Origin: Oscillospiraceae bacterium
GTDB lineage: Bacteria; Bacillota; Clostridia; Oscillospirales; Acutalibacteraceae
Length of the DNA stretch: 11,363 bases
Direction: 5' to 3'
Assembly (NCBI GenBank): GCA_029012165.1
Contig: JAQXLO010000053.1
Coordinates: 1 to 11,363, forward strand
Shown here: piece after piece, positions 1-5,307 of the stretch
Numbering within the stretch: the first letter of the stretch is position 1
Layout of the letters: every line of letters starts with the position of its first letter
Translations under genes and position numbers: made by a program
The notes under the pieces: model-generated
Told to the model about the DNA's origin: nothing
Seen by the model: only the letters and a program-made list of their open reading frames with translations
Database searches by the model: none

Positions 1-1
1 G

Positions 2-49
2 GCAGACTGGCGAGAAAGGATGCCCGATGCCGTTTTCTTCGGGCGATAG
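2..49 (+). CDS. Possible C-terminal end of an upstream plus-strand gene
   Basis: One frame is open from the window edge to a TAG at 47-49 and encodes about 15 residues ending in FFGR. A terminator-like hairpin lies about 40 bases downstream, as expected after a plus-strand gene. Nothing in the residues identifies a family. The stretch is too short to judge coding potential, and the first frame is also open across the region, so the call is tentative. The stop also falls inside the larger inverted repeat at 30-82. Confidence 0.2.
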   Translation, partial: ADWRERMPDAVFFGR

Positions 50-82
50 GCGTACAAGGGTACTCCGAGCCCGAAAAAACGG
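30..82. repeat. Long imperfect inverted repeat
   Basis: Positions 30-44 (CCGTTTTCTTCGGGC) pair with 69-82 (GCCCGAAAAAACGG), with a single bulged base. The 24-base spacer contains a smaller GTAC/GTAC pairing. A T6 run lies within the stem when read on the minus strand, so it could serve as a minus-strand terminator, or form a tandem pair with the next hairpin. No RNA family was recognised. Confidence 0.4.
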
Positions 83-87
83 CAAGC

Positions 88-133
88 ATACAAGCATCGG
101 CACGGCTCGATGCCGGGCCGATGCTTGTATTTT
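88..133 (+). terminator. Strong hairpin, probable terminator of an upstream plus-strand unit
   Basis: Positions 88-101 (ATACAAGCATCGGC) and 117-130 form a perfect 14-bp stem with a 15-base loop, followed by four T residues (130-133). The U tract is short, so termination may be moderate. It would end whatever plus-strand transcript enters the window at its left edge. The remainder of 134-197 shows no recognised feature. Confidence 0.5.
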
Positions 134-197
134 GTATGGTCTGTCGATGCATCCGACGTTTCTTAAAGTGTCTTGTGTGCGCTCGGGCGCCGTTATC

Positions 198-272
198 GAC
201 AGTCTGTCAAGCCTTTTCAAAGGCTTGCGGATTCCAAAGGCGGCGCCTTTGGTCGCCGACCGCAGTCGGCGA
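198..272. repeat. Cluster of four back-to-back palindromes, REP-like element
   Basis: Four palindromes follow one another almost without spacers. They are GACAG-T-CTGTC at 198-208; CAAGCCTTT/AAAGGCTTG at 208-227 (9 bp, 2-base centre); CCAAAGGCG/CGCCTTTGG at 234-252 (9 bp, 1-base centre); and TCGCCGAC/GTCGGCGA at 253-272 (8 bp, 4-base loop). Every stem is perfect. The cluster lies 18 bases beyond the stop codon of the minus-strand HAD gene. From memory, similar three-hairpin blocks are scattered through Clostridia genomes and give spurious ORFs. I see nothing that would mobilise it, and no U tract that would make it a standard terminator. Confidence 0.65.
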
Positions 273-290
273 AATCCAAACAACCGAATT

Positions 291-860
291 TTATATCTCG
301 ATCTCCTGCACTTCGCCGTCCCGGACGTGGAAGGCTTTTTGACCTAAGCGCAGGATGTATCGGTCATTTTTCAGCGAGTCGGAGTAGACTTCCTCGTACA
401 CGAAGTCGGGATAGGCTTCTTGGAGCCGGCGAACCTTTTCCTCAAACTTGCATACCTTGGTCAGGATGACGCCCGTTTTCGGGTTCACATCCGTGGCGAT
501 CAGATATTCCACGCCCAATGCGTCGCAGATGGGCTGGAGGATAAAGGTGGGGGAAGCGGAACAGACCACGGTGGGTTTGTCCGTTTTGCGGCGGTAAAAA
601 TAGGGATACGTCTTTTTCAGTTTCTTTTTGGCGTAGCCCTGCGCCAGCTTTTCCGCATTCACAAAGCGCATATAGCAGTGGATGGAGCAGATGCGGGACA
701 GCTTCTCGCCGATGCGCAGGATGTAGCACAGACCGCCGATGAGCTGAAAGGGGAGCAGCAGCAGGATGTACGGTCGGCGCAAAAGGCAGTACAGCCAGAA
801 TTCCGAGCCGGTGTCTCCGGGGGCGATGGTTTTGTCGTAGTCGTACAGATAAACGTGCAT
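291..860 (-). CDS. HAD-superfamily (HAD-IB type) phosphatase
   Basis: This 189-residue protein carries all four haloacid dehalogenase motifs. Motif I is DYDKT, with nucleophile Asp7, acid/base Asp9 and Thr11. Motif II is Ser101 in CSASP, motif III is Lys142, and motif IV is SDSLKND with Asp161 and Asp166. The complete catalytic set predicts an active Mg-dependent phosphohydrolase. The layout is that of subfamily IB (phosphoserine phosphatase/CicA type), with the cap between motifs I and II. The cap segment at about residues 30-50 is markedly hydrophobic and may associate with the membrane. The substrate cannot be deduced. The gene is single, starts at ATG with an AAAGGA site 7-8 bases upstream, and has its own near-consensus promoter. 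It is divergent from the DUF1292 gene and ends near a palindrome cluster. Confidence 0.85.
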   Translation of the reverse strand: MHVYLYDYDKTIAPGDTGSEFWLYCLLRRPYILLLLPFQLIGGLCYILRIGEKLSRICSIHCYMRFVNAEKLAQGYAKKKLKKTYPYFYRRKTDKPTVVCSASPTFILQPICDALGVEYLIATDVNPKTGVILTKVCKFEEKVRRLQEAYPDFVYEEVYSDSLKNDRYILRLGQKAFHVRDGEVQEIEI

Positions 861-889
861 GGCGTTTTTCCTTTCGGTGGATTGATGGT

Positions 890-918
890 ATTATAAACGA
901 AAAGGCGAAATCGGTCAA
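890..918 (-). promoter_or_regulatory. Sigma-A promoter of the HAD phosphatase gene
   Basis: On the minus strand, TTGACC (913-918) and TATAAT (890-895) are separated by exactly 17 bp. The -10 is perfect. Initiation near 883 leaves a leader of about 23 bases to the ATG. Confidence 0.8.
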
Positions 919-928
919 GAGAATTGTA

Positions 929-957
929 TTGCGTTCAGGTACAGGTTGTGGTATACT
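929..957 (+). promoter_or_regulatory. Upstream promoter of the DUF1292 gene (extended -10)
   Basis: TTGCGT (929-934), a 17-bp spacer and TATACT (952-957), preceded by TG at 949-950, make an extended -10 promoter. It points away from the HAD promoter, with only 10 bp between the two -35 boxes, so the two polymerases could compete for the site. Confidence 0.7.
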
Positions 958-981
958 GTGGGGGAAAGAAAAATATAGTAC

Positions 982-1010
982 TTGACGAACCGGCGAAGAA
1001 CGGTTAAAAT
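982..1010 (+). promoter_or_regulatory. Second, downstream promoter of the DUF1292 gene
   Basis: TTGACG (982-987), a 17-bp spacer and TAAAAT (1005-1010) lie between the first promoter and the gene. The spacer is bounded by AACCG (988-992) and CGGTT (1001-1005), an inverted repeat overlapping the promoter core that could bind a regulator. Initiation near 1017 gives a leader of about 43 bases. Confidence 0.6.
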
Positions 1011-1059
1011 AGAACTGAAAAGACGCATAATCAAAATGCCTTCAGGAAAGGATAAACCT

Positions 1060-1362
1060 ATGGAGAAAGAATACAATCCCGACATTGTCTCCGTCGTGGA
1101 CGAAGAGGGGAAGGAACACGTTTTCGAGGAGCTGGATCGCATCGAGACGGACAACGGACGCTACGTGGCACTGCTGCCCGTGTATGACGATCCGCAGGAA
1201 ATGCTCGAGGACAGCGGTGAGCTGATCATCCTCAAGGTCGAGGAGGAGGACGACGGCGACACATACCTTTGCCCCATCGAAGATGAAGAAGAATTCAACG
1301 AGATCGGTCAGCTGTTTGAGGAACGCTTGAGCGAGCTGTTCGACTTTGACGAGGACGAATAA
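1060..1362 (+). CDS. DUF1292 family acidic protein (YrzB-like)
   Basis: This is a 100-residue, strongly acidic protein that ends in a run of Asp and Glu (FDFDEDE). The pattern of an early VVDEEGKEHVFE strand followed by YVALLPVYD and ending in a DEEEFNEIGQLFEE helix is typical of DUF1292, a small Firmicutes family of unknown function. The ATG at 1060 is preferred over in-frame codons at 982 and 1036, because AGGAAAGGA (1044-1052) sits 7 bases before it and the family normally begins close to this point. The codon at 982 would also overlap the second promoter. In many Firmicutes the family is encoded near ruvX; here it lies upstream of a structured RNA instead. No catalytic residues are evident. 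Confidence 0.85.
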   Translation: MEKEYNPDIVSVVDEEGKEHVFEELDRIETDNGRYVALLPVYDDPQEMLEDSGELIILKVEEEDDGDTYLCPIEDEEEFNEIGQLFEERLSELFDFDEDE

Positions 1363-1373
1363 ATAGGTAAAAT
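1346..1373 (+). promoter_or_regulatory. Promoter of the 6S-like RNA, inside the DUF1292 gene end
   Basis: TTGACG (1346-1351), a 16-bp spacer and TAAAAT (1368-1373) overlap the last codons and stop of DUF1292. Initiation would fall around 1378-1381, at the base of the closing helix of the RNA that follows, so this RNA probably has its own promoter. Confidence 0.55.
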
Positions 1374-1374
1374 G

Positions 1375-1563
1375 ACCCTGCCTTGTGCGGCAAATGAGCG
1401 ATCTATATTAACCCAACAATCATTAAAAGGGAGCTCAGTCTCCGTCGGCGGATTGCAGACCTCCCGCTTTTGCGGACGAAGGGAGCGTGAAACCGATGGG
1501 CGGCACCCACCTGCTGCAGGCAGGTTATTATCGGTCGCTTTCGGCTTGGCGGGGTTGTTTTTT
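1375..1563 (+). ncRNA. ssrS: 6S RNA candidate (RNA polymerase regulator)
   Basis: The stretch folds as a long rod with an open centre, the hallmark of 6S RNA. The closing stem is ACCCTGCC (1375-1382) with GGCGGGGT (1548-1555). A second helix is GCGATC (1398-1403) with GGTCGC (1533-1538). The central bubble has an unpaired 5' side (about 1404-1430, including AACCCAACAAT) and a small 3' hairpin ACCTGC/GCAGGT (1509-1524). The apical arm pairs 1442-1448 with 1493-1499 and is capped by CCGC-TTTT-GCGG. A T6 run (1558-1563) follows the closing stem. 6S RNA imitates an open promoter and sequesters housekeeping RNA polymerase in stationary phase. The family call rests on architecture and remembered clostridial sequences; the exact ends are approximate. 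An unrelated structured leader of the next gene is the main alternative. Confidence 0.65.
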
Positions 1564-1582
1564 GTTTTGGAAGGTGTTTCAT

Positions 1583-2254
1583 TTGAAGCGAATCATCAGC
1601 GGTGTACTGCTGGATATTTTGCCGCACGCCAGCGGCTTTCTTTATGCGGAAATGTCTTTTGACAAGACCGGCAACGAAAAGGTCAGCTTTTTTTCCTATG
1701 AGCAGGACAGGCAGGACATCCTGCCCATCACCACCCGTGTTTACCTGACCCACAAGTTCGGCGACAGCTACAGGGAGATCATGGACGAGGTCGGCGACTT
1801 CCTTTCTTGCGATGCGGCGCCGCTGGGCAAAAACGGCACGGTCGTGCTGTTTGAGTCGGGGGAGATGTACATATTCGCCTCTCAAGGCAAGCTGGTCTGG
1901 AAAGGACAAGTTACCTATCAGGAGGATCCGGTGCGGGATCTGGCGGTGGACGGCAAGGACATCTGGTGCGCCGTGCCGGACGGCAATGCGGTCATCTGCT
2001 ATTCCCCGGCGGAAAAGCGGGTGTCTCTGCGCATCGGCGGCAAGGAATCCTCTGCGTTTGAGGAGCCGGTCAGTGTGTCCAAGTTCGGCGACACGCTTTA
2101 TGTCACCAGCCGCAGGGCGCAGAAGGTGCGCTCCATCCATCTGCCGGACTACGACGTGCAGGATTACCGCAAGTTTCGTGAGCCGGTGCACAAGTTTTTT
2201 CGAGTCGAGGACAGAGAGTACGTCGTTTTGGACAGCGGCGTGTATGTGCTGTAA
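1583..2254 (+). CDS. Uncharacterised beta-propeller-like protein
   Basis: The product is 223 residues if it starts at the TTG at 1583, which has GGAAGGTG (1569-1576) 6 bases upstream. The in-frame ATG at 1487 is rejected because it lies inside the structured RNA, whose terminator would separate it from the gene. No named family was recognised. The sequence is a series of short beta-strand units, such as GTVVLFESGEMYIF, DLAVDGKDIWCAVP, SKFGDTLYVTS and DREYVVLDSGVYVL. These resemble NHL/WD-like blades, enough for about four or five blades, so it may be a partial or small propeller. There is no signal peptide or membrane segment, which suggests a cytoplasmic binding protein. It lies between the RNA and the thrS leader and may depend on readthrough of the RNA. 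Confidence 0.65.
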   Translation: MKRIISGVLLDILPHASGFLYAEMSFDKTGNEKVSFFSYEQDRQDILPITTRVYLTHKFGDSYREIMDEVGDFLSCDAAPLGKNGTVVLFESGEMYIFASQGKLVWKGQVTYQEDPVRDLAVDGKDIWCAVPDGNAVICYSPAEKRVSLRIGGKESSAFEEPVSVSKFGDTLYVTSRRAQKVRSIHLPDYDVQDYRKFREPVHKFFRVEDREYVVLDSGVYVL

Positions 2255-2269
2255 AGACAGAATTTTTGC

Positions 2270-2298
2270 TTGACATTTTGAGCGCATCGTGGTACTCT
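2270..2298 (+). promoter_or_regulatory. Promoter of the thrS T-box leader
   Basis: A perfect -35 TTGACA (2270-2275), a 17-bp spacer and TACTCT (2293-2298), preceded by TG at 2290-2291 (extended -10). Initiation near 2305 places the whole T-box in the transcript. Confidence 0.75.
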
Positions 2299-2304
2299 TA
2301 TTCT

Positions 2305-2547
2305 AATATAAGCAAAGCGTAGATGCAGAAGGTGTCTTTCCGTTCTGCTCTGCCAGAGAGCCGCACCGTGGCTGGAAGTGCGGCAAGGGCAGGAGAGACA
2401 CTACCGCTGCGGAGCGTGCGCAGGAAATGGCGCACCGTCTGTCCGCGTTAAGGACGTTGAGCGGCAGGAGAAATTCTGCAATCCGGGTGGAACCGTGGAG
2501 CTGATTTGCTTCATCCCAGAATGGCTGGGATGGAGCTTTTATTTTTA
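2305..2547 (+). promoter_or_regulatory. Threonine T-box riboswitch controlling thrS
   Basis: The leader senses uncharged tRNA-Thr and switches thrS on by antitermination. Stem I is visible: GTGTCT (2332-2337) pairs with AGACAC (2396-2401), and the distal arm GCCGCAC (2360-2366) pairs with GTGCGGC (2378-2384). The AGAGAGC bulge element and GGCTGGAAG apical loop are typical of T-boxes. The likely specifier is ACC (2403-2405), a Thr codon, in the internal loop below the 2332/2396 helix. The T-box core is AATCCGGGTGGAACCG (2480-2495). Its TGGA would pair with a tRNA ending in UCCA. The antiterminator pairs GGG (2485-2487) with CCC (2515-2517) and 2495-2501 with 2508-2514. This uses the 5' arm of the terminator, so the two folds exclude each other. 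Confidence 0.93.
2508..2547 (+). terminator. Regulated terminator of the T-box
   Basis: GCTTCATCCCA (2508-2518) pairs with TGGGATGGAGC (2526-2536), 11 bp with one wobble, followed by TTTTATTTTTA. Its 5' arm is shared with the antiterminator, so it forms when tRNA-Thr is charged. Confidence 0.9.
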
Positions 2548-2573
2548 TAAAACCAATAAAGGAGACGATAGAG

Positions 2574-4517
2574 ATGATTCAAGTCAAACTCAAGGGCGAT
2601 GTGGTCAAGGAATACGAAAACGGCACCACCGCCATGGAAGTCGCAAAATCTTTGGGCATGGGTCTGTACAAGGCGGCGTGCGTGTGCCGCATTGACGGCA
2701 TGGTATGCGATCTGCGCACCCCCCTGACGGCGGACTGTGCGCTGGAAATTCTCACCTTTGACGACGAGGAGGGCAAGCGTGCGTTCCGTCACACGGCGTC
2801 CCACGTCATGGCGCAGGCGGTCAAGCGTCTGTTCCCCGAGGCGAAGCTGGCCATCGGTCCCGCCATCGACAACGGCTTTTACTACGACTTCGAGGTGGAG
2901 AAGCCCTTTACCCCCGATGACCTCACGGCGATTGAGGCAGAGATGAAAAAAATCGTCAAAGAAGCACTGCCGCTGGAGCGGTTTGAGCTTTCCCCCGAGG
3001 AAGCCCTCTCCATGATGGAGGAAAAGGGCGAAATCTACAAGGTCGAACTGATTCGGGAACACGCCGACAAGGGAGAAAAGATTTCGTTCTTCCGTCAGGG
3101 CGATTTTGTGGAGCTGTGTGCCGGTCCCCATATCCCGGACACCGGCCGCATCAAGGCGTATAAGCTGACCTCCGCTACGGGCGCATATTGGAGAGGTGAC
3201 TCCACCAAAAAGATGCTCCAGCGTATTTACGCCACCGCATTCACCAAGAAAGAGGACATGGAGGCGTACCTTGCCTCCGTGGAGGAAGCGAAAAAGCGTG
3301 ACCACAACAAGCTGGGTCGTGAGCTGGAATACTTCACCACCTCCGAGCTGATCGGTCAGGGCTTGCCGATCCTTTTGCCCAAGGGCGCCCGTGTCATCCA
3401 GCTGTTGCAGCGTTTCGTCGAAGACGAGGAACAGCGCAGAGGCTGGCTTTTGACCAAAACCCCCTACATGGCAAAGAGCGACCTGTATAAGCTGTCCGGT
3501 CACTGGGATCACTATCAGGACGGGATGTTCGTGCTGGGCGACGAGGAAAAGGACGACGAGGTGTTTGCCCTGCGTCCCATGACCTGCCCGTTCCAGTATC
3601 AGGCGTACCTGAACCGTGCCCGCTCCTACCGTGACCTCCCCCTTCGCTATAACGAAACTTCCACCCTGTTCCGCAACGAAGCGTCCGGCGAAATGCACGG
3701 ACTTATCCGTGTGCGCCAGTTCACCATTTCCGAGGGTCACCTGATGTGCACCCCCGACCAGCTGGAGGACGAATTCAAAAACTGTCTGGAGCTGGCGATC
3801 TATATGCTCAAGACCCTCGGTCTGTACGAGGATGTTTCCTACCGCTTCTCCCAGTGGGACCCCAACGACCGTGCGAAATATATCGGCACCGAGGCGCAGT
3901 GGGACGAAGCGCAAGGCATTATGCAAAAGATCCTCGACCACCTCGAGATCCCGTACAAGATCGGCATCGGCGAAGCGGCTTTCTACGGTCCGAAGCTGGA
4001 TATCCAAATCAAGAACGTGTTCGGCAAGGAAGATACGCTCATCACCCTTCAGGTGGATCAGATGCTTGCCGAGAAGTTCGGCATGGAGTATGTGGATGCG
4101 GACGGCACCAAAAAGAACCCCTACATCATCCACAGAACGTCCATCGGCTGCTACGAGCGCACGCTCGCTTTGCTGATTGAGAAATATGCCGGCGCATTCC
4201 CCATGTGGCTGGCGCCCGAGCAGATTCGCATTCTGCCCATCGCAGACCGTCATCAGCCCTACGCCAAGCAGGCGGAGGAAAAATTGGCGGCGATGGGATT
4301 CCGTGTCACCACCGATATGCGCAGTGAAAAGATCGGCTACAAGATTCGTGAGGCGCAGATGGAAAAAATTCCGTATATGCTCTTGGTCGGCGATAAGGAA
4401 ATCGAGGAGGGGAACTTCTCCGTCCGCCGCCGCAAGGAGGGCGACATCGGTGCGATGACCGAGAGTGAATTTGCCGCCATGGCGCTCAAGGATGTGGCGG
4501 AAAAGACCATTTGGTAA
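2574..4517 (+). CDS. thrS: Threonyl-tRNA synthetase
   Basis: This cytoplasmic enzyme joins threonine to tRNA-Thr using ATP. The 647-residue length is normal for the bacterial form. A TGS domain (about 1-62) is followed by the editing domain, with zinc-site residues His73, His77, Cys182 and His186 (HTASH and CAGPH). This arrangement removes mischarged serine. The class II core (about 245-540) shows motif 2 around FRNEASGEMHGLIRVRQF and motif 3 around CYERTLALLIEKY. The predicted catalytic zinc ligands are Cys338 (MTCP), His389 (SEGH) and His520 (IHRT). The anticodon-binding domain starts near WLAPEQIRILP. After the zinc cysteine the sequence reads FQ rather than the GH of E. coli, as I recall for other clostridial enzymes. 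The ATG has GGAG (2561-2564) 9 bases upstream and lies directly after the T-box. Confidence 0.98.
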   Translation: MIQVKLKGDVVKEYENGTTAMEVAKSLGMGLYKAACVCRIDGMVCDLRTPLTADCALEILTFDDEEGKRAFRHTASHVMAQAVKRLFPEAKLAIGPAIDNGFYYDFEVEKPFTPDDLTAIEAEMKKIVKEALPLERFELSPEEALSMMEEKGEIYKVELIREHADKGEKISFFRQGDFVELCAGPHIPDTGRIKAYKLTSATGAYWRGDSTKKMLQRIYATAFTKKEDMEAYLASVEEAKKRDHNKLGRELEYFTTSELIGQGLPILLPKGARVIQLLQRFVEDEEQRRGWLLTKTPYMAKSDLYKLSGHWDHYQDGMFVLGDEEKDDEVFALRPMTCPFQYQAYLNRARSYRDLPLRYNETSTLFRNEASGEMHGLIRVRQFTISEGHLMCTPDQLEDEFKNCLELAIYMLKTLGLYEDVSYRFSQWDPNDRAKYIGTEAQWDEAQGIMQKILDHLEIPYKIGIGEAAFYGPKLDIQIKNVFGKEDTLITLQVDQMLAEKFGMEYVDADGTKKNPYIIHRTSIGCYERTLALLIEKYAGAFPMWLAPEQIRILPIADRHQPYAKQAEEKLAAMGFRVTTDMRSEKIGYKIREAQMEKIPYMLLVGDKEIEEGNFSVRRRKEGDIGAMTESEFAAMALKDVAEKTIW

Positions 4518-4544
4518 GAGAGAAAAACAGCAAGGAGGAGAACC

Positions 4545-5168
4545 ATGTTTTGTGAAAATTGCGGTGCCGAAGTCAAAGCAGGTGCCAGATTTTGCGAATG
4601 CTGCGGCACGAAGGTGAATGCTGCCGCCGAGCCGCCGAAGCAGGAACCGCCGAAGCCGGCTCCCGACACGGTGATCCCGCCGAGAATGGATCCCCCCGCA
4701 CCGTCTGCATCGGTGGGACAGCAGAGCGGCAGCTACCAGACCTACGGCACCTACGCAGAGCCCCAGCCGCAGGCTGTGCGTCCGGCGGAAAGCATGAGTT
4801 TTGTCGAGGCGATCAAGGATTTCTTTAACCGCTACGCCGATTTCAAAGGCCGCACCATCAAAAGCGGCTTTTGGTGGGTGGTGCTGTTCAACTGTGTTGT
4901 CAATGTTGCACTCAATCGCCTCGGAACGATTGTGCCGTTTCTGGATATTGTGGGTTACCTGTATTCCGTTGTCATGATCATCCCGCTTCTCGCCGTGGAT
5001 GTGCGCCGCCTGCACGATATCGGCAAGAGCGGCAAGTGGCTTTTTATGGCGTTGGTTCCCATCGCAGGCTGGATTTGGCTGATCGTGCAGTACGTCAAGC
5101 CTTCCGCCGGCGACAACGAGTGGGGTCTCGCTCCCGAATCCCGCAAAGACTTCCCGCCCCAAATCTAA
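4545..5168 (+). CDS. Zinc-ribbon and DUF805 membrane protein
   Basis: This 207-residue protein has three parts. The N-terminal zinc ribbon has two CxxC pairs (Cys3/Cys6 and Cys17/Cys20). A Pro-rich, low-complexity linker follows (about 28-80). The C-terminal DUF805 domain (about 83-200) has three hydrophobic segments near 109-126, 128-149 and 165-184. The DUF805 signatures RRLHDIGKSG and GDNEWG are both present. No biochemical role is established for DUF805; the zinc ribbon should face the cytoplasm. AAGGAGG (4532-4538) lies 6 bases before the ATG, and only 27 bases separate it from thrS. It is therefore probably co-transcribed and under T-box control, although its function has no evident tie to threonine. 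A strong terminator follows. Confidence 0.88.
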   Translation: MFCENCGAEVKAGARFCECCGTKVNAAAEPPKQEPPKPAPDTVIPPRMDPPAPSASVGQQSGSYQTYGTYAEPQPQAVRPAESMSFVEAIKDFFNRYADFKGRTIKSGFWWVVLFNCVVNVALNRLGTIVPFLDIVGYLYSVVMIIPLLAVDVRRLHDIGKSGKWLFMALVPIAGWIWLIVQYVKPSAGDNEWGLAPESRKDFPPQI

Positions 5169-5179
5169 AATGTTGAATC

Positions 5180-5212
5180 CCGAGAATCATCCCACGGATG
5201 GTTCTCGGTTTT
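5180..5212 (+). terminator. Intrinsic terminator after the thrS operon
   Basis: CCGAGAATCATCC (5180-5192) pairs with GGATGGTTCTCGG (5196-5208), 13 bp with one wobble and a 3-base loop, followed by TTTT. It ends the thrS/DUF805 transcript. Confidence 0.88.
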
Positions 5213-5239
5213 GTATTCTTGCAATCTATGGTTTGCGAC

Positions 5240-5268
5240 TTGCGTTTCTGTCCGGGATATGGTAAACT
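5240..5268 (+). promoter_or_regulatory. Promoter of the glycosyltransferase gene (extended -10)
   Basis: TTGCGT (5240-5245), a 17-bp spacer and TAAACT (5263-5268), with TG at 5260-5261. It closely matches the promoter at 929-957. Initiation near 5275 gives a leader of about 33 bases. Confidence 0.65.
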
Positions 5269-5307
5269 GTTGTACAGAAGCGTAACGAGAAAAGGAGTGT
5301 TTGAGTA

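Noticed and set aside
14..125. A minus-strand frame starting at the ATG near 125 and open to the left edge
   Set aside because: No ribosome-binding site, starts within a 14-bp hairpin stem, and no recognisable residues.
27..347. Plus-strand frames across the 198-272 palindrome cluster
   Set aside because: The peptides (RLADSKGG... type) are translations of the palindromic repeat; no ribosome site and no protein family.
1403..2287. A 294-codon minus-strand frame opposite the propeller-like gene
   Set aside because: It runs through the RNA gene and the T-box promoter; the plus-strand frame has the ribosome site and a coherent beta-strand pattern.
2511..5162. An 883-codon open frame on the minus strand opposite thrS and the DUF805 gene
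   Set aside because: It is antisense to clearly recognised genes, is rich in His, Arg, Gly and Leu as expected from a GC-rich shadow frame, starts opposite another gene and matches no family.
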